NCBI RefSeq assembly: GCF_000369405.1
Contig: NZ_KB850000.1
Location: 434,001-498,000, forward strand
DNA length: 64,000 nucleotides
Reading direction: 5' to 3'
Source: Acinetobacter sp. ANC 3929
GTDB lineage: Bacteria; Pseudomonadota; Gammaproteobacteria; Pseudomonadales; Moraxellaceae
Below the pieces are notes generated by a model. That model saw nothing but the letters and a program-made list of their open reading frames with translations. It was not told where the DNA came from and did no database searches. This document shows, in pieces, positions 46,171 to 53,842 of this stretch. The translations under genes and the position numbers were made by a program. Every line of letters starts with the position of its first letter. Position 1 is the stretch's first letter.

Positions 46171-47118
46171 CTAGCTTAATACAGTTGTCTTTGCAGAGTT
46201 TTGCGTCATTTGTTTAAAATACTGTACTGCTGGTGAACGAGCCATATAAGCCAATGCTTGTTCAGTATCTCCTTCATGGATCGGATTAAATTTCGGAGAA
46301 GTCCAGCGTAATGTTGCTTTCCACAAATATTTGATTGTTGGTAGATTATCGGTTTGCGTCGCCGTCTTTTCAAATTCACGGATAAAGCTAAAGAATCCAC
46401 GACGCATCAATTTTTGAATATCTTTATGTTCCAGATCTTGTTGCCCAAGGCTTCGTGCAAAATCAGCAAGGAAGAAAATAAATAAAGGGAAAACACCCAT
46501 CATAATCACTTGTCGGGAGACATAAAAACCAAGTTTATTGGTGAGTAAGTGTTCAAATAAATCATAAGCCACACAACGATGCTCAACTTCCTCGGCAAGA
46601 TGCCAGCGGAATAAATCGGTCATCGCAGGATCAGCTTTGTCCCAAGACTTGCTATCGAGCGTCCATTGCCCGATCGTGCCAGTAAAGTGTTCAATTGCTG
46701 CAATAACGCCAACACGAAACAGTAACCAATACTCATCAAGTTTTTCGCCTTTTAAGAAGGGCAAACCCAATGGCTTATCACCTAAAAGAATATTGAAAAT
46801 AAGGTGAGCGCGATTTAGTGGATCTTGTATGTCGTAGCCATTTTCTCTTAGAAAGTCTTGTGCTTTTTCGTGTGCACGCGCGTGGGCTGCTTCTTGGCGA
46901 ATAAATCCGATCACTTCTTGTTTTAATGTTTCATCAGTGACATAAGGCACTGCTTTATTAAAAACGCGGCAGAACCAAAATTCACCAGCAGGCAATAACA
47001 TATTGATGCCATTGGCAATGTGGGAACATAGAGGATCATCAGGCATCCAACAAACAGAAGAGTCGGAAAAATCGAAATATACCTTTCTTGCTTTTAGCTG
47101 ATGATTTTCTGTGATCAT
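46171..47118 (-). CDS. PF10118-type predicted metal-dependent hydrolase
   Basis: The 315-residue protein starts at 47118 (MITENHQLKARKVYFDF), in preference to the longer frame at 47172. It has the family pattern of acidic and His residues that suggests a di-iron or similar metal site: PAGEFWFCRVFNKAVPYV, IGFIRQEAAHARAHEKAQ, AIEHFTGTIGQW, HLAEEVEHRCVAYDLFEHL. One hydrophobic segment (about 200-220) may touch the membrane. The enzymatic reaction is not known. Confidence 0.85.
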   Translation of the reverse strand: MITENHQLKARKVYFDFSDSSVCWMPDDPLCSHIANGINMLLPAGEFWFCRVFNKAVPYVTDETLKQEVIGFIRQEAAHARAHEKAQDFLRENGYDIQDPLNRAHLIFNILLGDKPLGLPFLKGEKLDEYWLLFRVGVIAAIEHFTGTIGQWTLDSKSWDKADPAMTDLFRWHLAEEVEHRCVAYDLFEHLLTNKLGFYVSRQVIMMGVFPLFIFFLADFARSLGQQDLEHKDIQKLMRRGFFSFIREFEKTATQTDNLPTIKYLWKATLRWTSPKFNPIHEGDTEQALAYMARSPAVQYFKQMTQNSAKTTVLS

Positions 47119-47575
47119 ACCTGTCACCCAATATAAAATTACGAATGAATTTGAATACGTAATTTTTAGCATTGAGTAAAATTGTTCACCATGTGCTTAT
47201 AGGACAAAAATAAAGTTTCAATCGTTTTTAAGGATAAAACATCGTAGTTTTGGCTTGATTGAAGTCTAAAAATCAGACATAAAAAAAGCTACATCCTTTG
47301 AAGATATAGCTTTTATAAGCTTAATCAAGCAGTCATTGCTATGATTGCTGATCTTGAATGCAGTAAGAGTAAGAGTAAGAGTAAGAGTAAGAGTAAGAGT
47401 AACGTCATTCTGATCATTTCTGAGTGTTTAAATTTTAGAATTCATCAGAAATTACATTTCGTAGCTTAAGTCATGTAAAGCACTCTACAATAAAAACAGA
47501 AAATAAATCGTTTATCTTAAGAAAGTAAATATATTGATTTGCTTAATTTTATTATTGGTTGTTCAGGTTACTTAA
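47119..47575. other. Intergenic region with a hairpin and a hexamer repeat
   Basis: The region holds a hairpin (AAAGCTACATC / GATATAGCTTT, 47283-47313) whose T-run lies on the minus strand although no minus-strand gene ends here, and the AGTAAG tandem repeat at 47362-47402. No gene recognised with confidence. Confidence 0.5.
47362..47402 (+). repeat. Tandem hexanucleotide repeat (AGTAAG), about 6.8 units
   Basis: Forty-one bases of perfect AGTAAG repetition. One frame through it (ATG 47341 to TAA 47469, 42 codons) reads Ser-Lys six times, but no ribosome site precedes that ATG, so coding is doubtful. Confidence 0.95.
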
Positions 47576-47893
47576 ATGAATAAAAAGCATATTATTTTGT
47601 CTTTACTTATCGGTCTGGTTATTGGTGGTTTGATCGGTTCATTTGGTTATTCAAAAACTGCGGCACGTTATGATGCAATGACAACTGCTTGTGTCATGAT
47701 GAATCAAGCGGTTGAAAATGAATTGTTGACGGCAGAGCAAGTCAAACAATTAGGTACATTGACTGGTCAAAGTCTTAAGAAGGATTATCAATCCGTTGCT
47801 TCAAAGTTCAAATTTTCTGAAAAACAGTTGGCAAATGCTTCTGAAGGTTCAAACTGTAGCCAGTTTATCGTTGGTGTAAACGAAGCCAAATAA
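47576..47893 (+). CDS. Membrane-anchored hypothetical protein, 105 aa
   Basis: One N-terminal hydrophobic helix (IILSLLIGLVIGGLIGSFGY, residues 6-25) with a positively charged start, then a helical, probably periplasmic part (TACVMMNQAVENELLTAEQV) with two Cys that could pair. It has no known family. No strong Shine-Dalgarno sequence is present before the ATG. An imperfect terminator follows at 47910-47937. Confidence 0.7.
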   Translation: MNKKHIILSLLIGLVIGGLIGSFGYSKTAARYDAMTTACVMMNQAVENELLTAEQVKQLGTLTGQSLKKDYQSVASKFKFSEKQLANASEGSNCSQFIVGVNEAK

Positions 47894-47909
47894 TTTTGGT
47901 TTTTAAAGC

Positions 47910-47937
47910 AAAGCTCACTTCATGTTGGGCTTTTTTG
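47910..47937 (+). terminator. Imperfect terminator after the 105-aa gene
   Basis: AAAGCTCA and TTGGGCTTTTTT stem with G-U pairs. Confidence 0.6.
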
Positions 47938-48049
47938 ACTTTAGAAAGATATAAGTTGCTTTTATAGTGCAATAGAAAAAGAAAATGCTGTAACTCATGG
48001 AGTAGGCGTATACTGTTTATACATATTAGAATCATAAGGAGCCAAAAAA

Positions 48050-48244
48050 ATGCTTGTTAAATTCGCAGTTCGATTCATGGGTGTTTTATTCGCAGTACTG
48101 GCGCTGGTCGCTCTTGTGATTCATTTCTTTTTTTCCAGTAAGTTAACCACGGATTTATGGATTATCATGGTTCCTATTATTCTTGGTGTTCCAATGCTCA
48201 CTTCGGTCATTGTTGCAAAAGATGATGAATTAAGCGTCCAATAA
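48050..48244 (+). CDS. Small membrane protein, 64 aa, two helices
   Basis: Helices at about 8-28 (FMGVLFAVLALVALVIHFFF) and 37-54 (WIIMVPIILGVPMLTSVIV), with a short acidic C-terminal tail. AAGGAG stands 8 to 10 bases ahead of the ATG. No named family recognised. Followed by a weak terminator near 48266-48296. Confidence 0.78.
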   Translation: MLVKFAVRFMGVLFAVLALVALVIHFFFSSKLTTDLWIIMVPIILGVPMLTSVIVAKDDELSVQ

Positions 48245-48336
48245 GATTTATGTTTAATTGTATAAAAGCTTGTCAAATGATGGGCTTTTAATTTTTTTGT
48301 GGTATAAAAATAATTCAAATAATAAAGGGGCATACG

Positions 48337-48639
48337 GTGGTTGTTTCTCAAATTATTCAAAATTTAGATCGTGAATATGAATTGTTCATAAACTCTCAAA
48401 GTTATCAGTCCTATAAGAACAGTGACTTACAAATCAAAGCATTATTTTTAAGAAATGCATTAAAATCGATTAAATATCCACACACTCATTTGGTCCCTTT
48501 AGGAGGTGGTATGTATAAGTTATTGAACTTTGATAATTTTGAACTGGATATTAACTTATTTAACACACCTCAATTTAGCAATAAAATAGCTTTTATTGAC
48601 TGGATATCTAAACGCTTATACAAAGAGATTCATCGCTAA
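48337..48639 (+). CDS. Hypothetical protein, 100 aa, GTG start
   Basis: A soluble protein starting at a GTG, with AAAGGGG 6 bases upstream; no in-frame ATG occurs before residue 59, which supports the GTG. Aromatic and Asn-rich (YQSYKNSDLQIK, LNFDNFELDINLFNTPQF). No family recognised. Confidence 0.68.
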   Translation: MVVSQIIQNLDREYELFINSQSYQSYKNSDLQIKALFLRNALKSIKYPHTHLVPLGGGMYKLLNFDNFELDINLFNTPQFSNKIAFIDWISKRLYKEIHR

Positions 48640-48829
48640 AATTTAGGATCAATATTCTTCTTCTAAGCTAATTTCGATGATCAAAAAGCTCATTGTGATT
48701 GCTTTTGAGTGTTTAATCATCGAATTCAGGTAGTCATCTATAAGTGAATAAAAAATAAGATATCTTTCTACATAATAGAATGGGTACTTATTTATCTTAT
48801 TAGATCTGTATAATGATACATTTTGAATA

Positions 48830-49099
48830 ATGAAAAATTTCTTTAAAAACAATTCATCGATTTTAGTTCTCATCATAATTATTGTGGGTGGATTTTTTTA
48901 TGCGCTTAAAGTGGATAGTCGTATTCTTATTCCCCGAATAGGCCAAACTGATTTGCAATGTGCTGGTGTAGCTGTACCAAGCGAAATTCAATACAGTGAG
49001 GGTGATCTTTTTTGCTCATGTATCCGATTAAGTAATCATCAGACGATAAAAGAACGATATGAGTATTGTGTGAATAAATTCGCGAAAAATACCAATTGA
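48830..49099 (+). CDS. Small Cys-rich membrane-anchored protein, 89 aa
   Basis: An N-terminal membrane helix (SSILVLIIIIVGGFFYALKV) is followed by an exported-side domain with four Cys in LQCAGVAVPSEIQY, FCSCIRL and YEYCVNKF. It is the intact paralogue of the frameshifted gene at 23236; both keep the Cys spacing, the VP..I.Y motif and the FCSC motif. No recognised family. The ribosome site ahead of the ATG is weak. Confidence 0.72.
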   Translation: MKNFFKNNSSILVLIIIIVGGFFYALKVDSRILIPRIGQTDLQCAGVAVPSEIQYSEGDLFCSCIRLSNHQTIKERYEYCVNKFAKNTN

Positions 49100-49216
49100 T
49101 TTACCAGATATCGGTTTCTCGCTTTTATTCATAGTCTTTCAACAAAAATGATTTTTAAAAAATTAAAAATAAATTATTCTCTAAGCTCTTCAATTCAAAT
49201 AAAAATAGGCATTAGG

Positions 49217-49870
49217 ATGAAAAAAATACTTGTTGGGGTGATGGGGCTAACTGTATCTCTTATGGGTACTAATGGGTGGGCAGATACACCTTTACAAGTC
49301 AATTACGGGACGCCGCAAGAGCTTGGAGAGCGCACAGTCCAACCCATAGAGCAAGATTATCTTAGTGAAACCAATAGCGGCATCAAGACCTCTATATTTG
49401 CAGAATATTATGGATCTCGATTGCAGTCCGATGAGATTGATGGTCATGAGAAATTAAATGGCATTGGTACAGGCATTACATTTACTGCATTGGATACTTT
49501 AAGTACGACGTTTGCTCTGAACTACCAAAAAAATTCAGATTGGAAAAGTACTGAAATTAATGTGAAAGGTGGCTATAGATTTTATGATCATACCAATACT
49601 TATGCGAATGCAAGTATTGGTATTGGTTATGCATGGCTTGATGCAGATAACTATGATACCAAGCTGCGTTATGTCACCTTACCGATTGATTTTGAATTAG
49701 GTCACTATATTCAAAAAGACATCGCTGGTTATGTAGGGCTAGGTTATAAATGGTTGTACATCGAAAACTTTGATGATGTATGTACTGGTTATTTCTGTGA
49801 GAGTACTGCATCTGATGTGTTAGATCTGGATGGAATTACTTATAAAGTGGGTATCCGTTACAATTTCTAA
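49217..49870 (+). CDS. Outer-membrane beta-barrel protein, YfaZ-like
   Basis: The start at 49217 gives a signal peptide (MKKILVGVMGLTVSLMGTNGWA) before DTPLQVNYGTP. The mature part consists of alternating beta strands with aromatic ends (GGYRFYDHTNTYANASIGIGY, DIAGYVGLGYKWLYIENF) and ends in the terminal Phe (GIRYNF) typical of BAM-inserted barrels. The closest type I can name is the YfaZ-like family of small outer-membrane barrels; the role is unknown. A strong terminator follows. Confidence 0.82.
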   Translation: MKKILVGVMGLTVSLMGTNGWADTPLQVNYGTPQELGERTVQPIEQDYLSETNSGIKTSIFAEYYGSRLQSDEIDGHEKLNGIGTGITFTALDTLSTTFALNYQKNSDWKSTEINVKGGYRFYDHTNTYANASIGIGYAWLDADNYDTKLRYVTLPIDFELGHYIQKDIAGYVGLGYKWLYIENFDDVCTGYFCESTASDVLDLDGITYKVGIRYNF

Positions 49871-49887
49871 GCATCCGTTTTTACAAC

Positions 49888-49917
49888 AAAAAGCTCGTCA
49901 CTAGATGAGCTTTTTTT
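49888..49917 (+). terminator. Terminator of the beta-barrel gene
   Basis: AAAAGCTCGTCA and TAGATGAGCTTTTTTT with an imperfect stem. Confidence 0.85.
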
Positions 49918-50027
49918 GATCTTATAAATTTTGCTTTTACATAATGTCGAAATAAGTGCGTTCTTTTTAATCAATCCTTACTCATGCAAACAGTGAAAAA
50001 TTCCTGATCGCTTAAGATAAAGATTCA

Positions 50028-51923
50028 ATGATGAATGAGAGCATTTTTAAAATGACAAATACTTTTGAATATAAACAAAAAAATTTAAACACAACTCCCG
50101 CTGTAAATATCCAAACATCAATGATTAATCGTTTTAGTCCAAAGTACTGGCGCATTGATGGCCCACAAACCATGTCTTTTGCCATTACCAATTATGGGAA
50201 TGGCTTTGAAGCATCCTTCCGCTCACGTACTACAACCGATCTTGCAGGGATTATCTGGGATTCAAATGATGCGAAAGACCATAAATTTTTGGCTTATGAA
50301 ACCAAATATGATTACAGCGGTGTGATTTGGGACTTCGATATTGAACTGTCAGCATCTATGCCAATGTTAAATAATCCAACCTTAACACCAACATTGACGG
50401 TGCAATATAAAGCCAATGGTGAGGACAAGGTTGCTTACATTGTCCTGTTCAATTATGCAAATCAGCCTGCGTCTCGCACGGCGCATATTCATATCAATTG
50501 GAATATGGTCAAGGCAGGCTTTTCAGCAACTGATTCTTTTCCTGTCACCAATATTCAGCGAATTTCTTTCTCTGGATTTACCTCGAACTACAATGCTCAC
50601 TCGACGCAACCATTCGCCCAAGCAGAAGATGGTTATATCCGTATCACCAACTCTGTAACTACGGGACCAAATGCCAAACTTACGCTCAAGCGGGTTTCTG
50701 TACCGCAACATGACTACGGGATCTGTACCAGCTACGATGATCATTATGATCTAAACCCACAGCGCTTGGTCGATAATATGCAGGCTTTGGGCTATCACGG
50801 TTTGATCAATCATTATTGTGGCATGTCGAAATATCCTGAAATGTCTTGGAACAGCAGTATTAATAAATGGCAAATACCAGACACATTGGTGAATAACCAA
50901 GCTGTTGTGAATCCATGTACCCGTAAATGGCACGAGCGCTTCGCGCAGGCATTACAAAGCGCAGGGATGCAGCCCGTATTTGGTGTGAGTTTTGAAATGT
51001 ACTCATTAGCTGCAAATGAGTTTTGGGCACAACGTGATTGGAATAGTAATTTAGGTCGTACAGGCTATGAACCCCCTAGTTATTTTTTCAGTCCTTGTGA
51101 CCAAAATGCTTTGGCATATCTACATAAAGCATTTATCGAGTTTGCAGATACGATGGTCACAGGAGGGTGTCCCGTTAATATGCAGATTGGTGAGCCATGG
51201 TGGTGGTACAACCAAGGTACAGATTTACCTTGTGTCTATGATTTTCCTACCAAACTGGCATTTAATGCAGACACAGGTTTATATGCACCAGATTTGGGAA
51301 CGATCTATGATGCTGTCCATAAAACAGGCACACCATATGACGAGTTTAAGGCTTGGTTACGCAACAAACTTGGGCAGACATGTCGAGATATTCGTACAGT
51401 AGTTAAAACCAAATACCCAACGGCCAAAGTGTGTCCATTGATTTTCTTCCCCACAATTCGTACACCTATTGAAACCTTGGCGACAGATATCAATTATCCA
51501 AGTGAGCACTATAGTTATCCAAATTTTGATTACATTATGACGGAAGCCTATGACTGGATTTTGGAAGCCCGTTTAGGTTTAGCTCATCAAGCTGTTGCAG
51601 AGATTCCAACACAAGATTTGAACTACCCAACTGATAAAGTGGCTTATTTGGCAGGATTTGTTCCTGATTCCTCAATTGCACACCTCTATGGATTTGATAA
51701 GACCAAGCCTTATCGAACACCGATCTGGCAGCGTGTGTTTGGAGATATGAAGAACAATCATCCTTTAGGATTGATGAAGCAGTTTATTTGGGCCTATCCG
51801 CAAGTGATGCAGGATTCTGTGACCATCGATACAGTTCAGGCACCCAATGGATTCTTTGTTGAAAATACACTATATACGCCGATTAGTGATGATACGCCTT
51901 ATCCGCCTGAAATTTACCTATAA
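50028..51923 (+). CDS. Large TIM-barrel-like protein, possibly a phage-tail or glycosidase-type protein, 631 aa
   Basis: Residues about 20-225 form a beta-sandwich-like region (TMSFAITNYGNGFEASFRSR, GVIWDFDIELSA). From about 230 the sequence takes a TIM-barrel glycosidase look: YGICTSYDDHYDLNPQRLVDNM, GLINHYCGMSKYPEM, QPVFGVSFEMYSL, NMQIGEPWWWYN, CPLIFFPT and FDYIMTEAYDWIL. E in IGEPWWW and E in MTEAYDW would be the candidate acid pair of a retaining glycosidase. It has no signal peptide. Similar proteins are linked to phage tails, but I cannot name the family with certainty. Three starts are possible (50028, 50031, 50052). Confidence 0.7.
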   Translation: MMNESIFKMTNTFEYKQKNLNTTPAVNIQTSMINRFSPKYWRIDGPQTMSFAITNYGNGFEASFRSRTTTDLAGIIWDSNDAKDHKFLAYETKYDYSGVIWDFDIELSASMPMLNNPTLTPTLTVQYKANGEDKVAYIVLFNYANQPASRTAHIHINWNMVKAGFSATDSFPVTNIQRISFSGFTSNYNAHSTQPFAQAEDGYIRITNSVTTGPNAKLTLKRVSVPQHDYGICTSYDDHYDLNPQRLVDNMQALGYHGLINHYCGMSKYPEMSWNSSINKWQIPDTLVNNQAVVNPCTRKWHERFAQALQSAGMQPVFGVSFEMYSLAANEFWAQRDWNSNLGRTGYEPPSYFFSPCDQNALAYLHKAFIEFADTMVTGGCPVNMQIGEPWWWYNQGTDLPCVYDFPTKLAFNADTGLYAPDLGTIYDAVHKTGTPYDEFKAWLRNKLGQTCRDIRTVVKTKYPTAKVCPLIFFPTIRTPIETLATDINYPSEHYSYPNFDYIMTEAYDWILEARLGLAHQAVAEIPTQDLNYPTDKVAYLAGFVPDSSIAHLYGFDKTKPYRTPIWQRVFGDMKNNHPLGLMKQFIWAYPQVMQDSVTIDTVQAPNGFFVENTLYTPISDDTPYPPEIYL

Positions 51924-51938
51924 GTAATATCCAGAGCA

Positions 51939-51970
51939 GAAGTGGTTTTAAAATTAAAGCCACTTCTTTT
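51939..51970 (+). terminator. Terminator of the 631-aa gene
   Basis: AGAAGTGGTTTTA and TAAAGCCACTTCTTTT form a long stem. Confidence 0.82.
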
Positions 51971-52181
51971 CTCATCATTTATTCATTTTTTAAAAACTAT
52001 CATCTGAGAACGGTGTGGATATTGGAGCGGTATCCATGAGGATTTTACTTGAGTATCTACGGTTAAATTTTTATTACCCAACAGGTACAAAAGATATCTA
52101 CGGTGTCTGTCTTTAATGATAAATTAGAGCAAATGACCCGCAATGGCGGATTTTTATGAATTTATCGTATGCAGCATTGTT

Positions 52182-52514
52182 ATGAAAATCAAAATTCTAT
52201 CTCTCGGCTTAATCTCAATTTTATTTGTTGGTTGTAATAAGCAACCAGAAGTTAAAACTGAGCAGGCACAAGAAAGTTTTGAAGTTGTGGACAACAAGAT
52301 TTCCGAGTACATGGACATTTTGGACAACCCAGATACACCAAAACAAGAACAAACACGCGTACTTTGCAAAGATTACCCAAATCTGTATGAATCAAAATAT
52401 ATTCCTGCGTTGCTAAAACTTGCACCCAAGGACTATAGCAAAGAGAAGCTAATGTCTGACTTGAAAGTATCGACGGATTATTATGCTGAAAAACTGGATA
52501 TTGTTTGTAAATAG
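52182..52514 (+). CDS. Predicted lipoprotein, 110 aa
   Basis: The start MKIKILSLGLISILFVGC gives a lipoprotein signal with Cys18 as the lipidated residue. The mature part is charged and helical with one Cys pair at the end (RVLCKDYPNLYE, LDIVCK). Unknown family. The frame extends upstream to 52143, but that would hide the signal peptide. Confidence 0.68.
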   Translation: MKIKILSLGLISILFVGCNKQPEVKTEQAQESFEVVDNKISEYMDILDNPDTPKQEQTRVLCKDYPNLYESKYIPALLKLAPKDYSKEKLMSDLKVSTDYYAEKLDIVCK

Positions 52515-53118
52515 TGATGTGTAGAGAGGGGATTTTTCCTCTCTTACTTTTAAAGAGCAGGCATTTTATAAAAATTTGGGGTCGATAGTTATCTTCATAT
52601 CATTATTTTTTAAATAAGAATTAATCTCATTTTATAACTTACGATGCGAATATCTGCTGCTGGTAAATGCATTGATCTAAAATAATATTATAAAGGGAGT
52701 GTTTTATGGTAAAGCCAATCATATTGATTACAATCCCTCAGCAATAGAAATCGTATTAGAAGGTAACGCATCAATTATCATGGATAGCTCAAGTATTTCA
52801 GGTGAAACACTAGATATAATTTAACTGTAGGTGATGTCTAGGCTCGTGGTCGTTCGGATAAACGCGCTCAGATCATTATTCCACCTCAGAAAAAGGTAGA
52901 GATGAAGCCCCTAAAAATCAGTAGGTAAACTTTAGTGCGAATAGAAGAATGTCCTAAAGGTTGTTGTGCTGAGTGGTGTTGTGTTTTTTTTATACAATAG
53001 ATACAGGAAAATTATCTCTGCGCCAAAATCTGTCGTTTAGTTGGTGTTGTGACCTTGAAAAACTGGAATTAGAACATATTATAATTTTTTCTTATTCTGA
53101 TATTACAGGCGGAATACG
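52515..53118. other. Accessory intergenic region with a decayed gene
   Basis: Apart from the remnant at 52699-52928, I see no complete gene. A short frame from the GTG at 52935 encodes a Cys-rich string (CPKGCCAEWCC) ending soon after a run of eight T at 52984-52991; shifting one base in that run would extend it by about 16 codons. Its reality is doubtful. Confidence 0.4.
52699..52928 (+). pseudogene. Decayed gene fragment
   Basis: Two pieces in different frames together look like one protein end. The first (52699-52824) reads VFYGKANHIDYNPSAIEIVL then EGNASIIMDSSSIS and stops at TAA; a frame change near 52815 continues with NLTVGDV, a TAG, then ARGRSDKRAQIIIPPQKKVE to a TAA at 52926. The repeating I.LEGNASI.MDSS pattern is weakly like the C-terminal beta-helix of VgrG or phage spike proteins. 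At least one frameshift and one nonsense codon are present, and no 5' gene part is visible. Confidence 0.55.
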
Positions 53119-53400
53119 GTGAACGAAGAAATTTTGTTACCAGCTTCAAAAGCAACTGCAATTTCCAACGCGAATGTTAAAAAGTTAACTGTAGATAAAA
53201 TTCTCTCAAAGATTTCCAGTACGATCAAATTAAGGGCCAATGATGGCGACCGAGATGCCTTGCAACAATTTTCAAAACATGAGGTAAGTAGCGAAGACGC
53301 GGATATTGTTGTAACGGAATTGAAGGAAGCAGGTTATAGAGTTTTCTTAAATCCTAATTTTACCAATACCAATATTCAATTCCAGCTCGAGTGGGATTGA
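53119..53400 (+). CDS. Hypothetical protein, 93 aa, GTG start
   Basis: A soluble protein starting at GTG (MNEEILLPASKATAISNANV), with AGGCGGA about 7 bases upstream. It has a helical central part (DKILSKISSTIKLRAND) and a C-terminal beta-like end (NTNIQFQLEWD). No family recognised; its look is phage-like. A terminator follows. Confidence 0.68.
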   Translation: MNEEILLPASKATAISNANVKKLTVDKILSKISSTIKLRANDGDRDALQQFSKHEVSSEDADIVVTELKEAGYRVFLNPNFTNTNIQFQLEWD

Positions 53401-53417
53401 GTTAAAAAGTGTTGTGG

Positions 53418-53446
53418 AAAGCCCCAAATCTCATGGGGCTTTTTAT
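53418..53446 (+). terminator. Terminator of the 93-aa gene
   Basis: AAAGCCCCA and TGGGGCTTTTT stem with a short loop. Confidence 0.85.
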
Positions 53447-53557
53447 TGTGTGCCCAAAATGTTGCGCTTCGAAAATTGAATTGGCTTGAAGCTAAAAAAA
53501 TCCCTAAATGTTTAATAAAGTTGCCTATAATGTTGTAAAACACAATTCGGGCAAAAA

Positions 53558-53809
53558 ATGAGCTTAAAAGGACTCTTTTTTATCATACTGGGAATAGTAT
53601 TGGCTTTTGTGAGCTACTTATATTGGGATTATAAAAAGACAGGAGGCTATGCGAAGAATAGTGATGGTTATTATGGTTATTCTTTTCCTTTAGACAATGG
53701 ATTAAACAACCCTGCGGATTGTGAACTTGCAAATACAGAAAACCCAGAACAGCCACTAGTATCAAAAGAATGGATGGAAGGTTGTCGGAAGTATTTTGAG
53801 ATAAATTAA
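53558..53809 (+). CDS. Small membrane-anchored protein, 83 aa
   Basis: A single N-terminal helix (LFFIILGIVLAFVSYLYWDY, residues 6-25) and a polar exported-side part with two Cys (PADCELANTENPEQP, EGCRKYFEIN). Unknown family. It ends at a hairpin that also faces the mscS-type gene. Confidence 0.68.
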   Translation: MSLKGLFFIILGIVLAFVSYLYWDYKKTGGYAKNSDGYYGYSFPLDNGLNNPADCELANTENPEQPLVSKEWMEGCRKYFEIN

Positions 53810-53832
53810 AAAGCACCCGAAGGTGCTTTTTT
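53807..53832. terminator. Bidirectional terminator
   Basis: AAAAAGCACC, CGAA, GGTGCTTTTTT stem between the 83-aa gene and the convergent MscS-family gene. Confidence 0.88.
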
Positions 53833-53842
53833 AGTTTTTAAT

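Noticed and set aside
47362..47402. CRISPR-like array
   Set aside because: Units are only 6 bases without spacers; it is a simple sequence repeat. No CRISPR array or cas gene was seen in the window.
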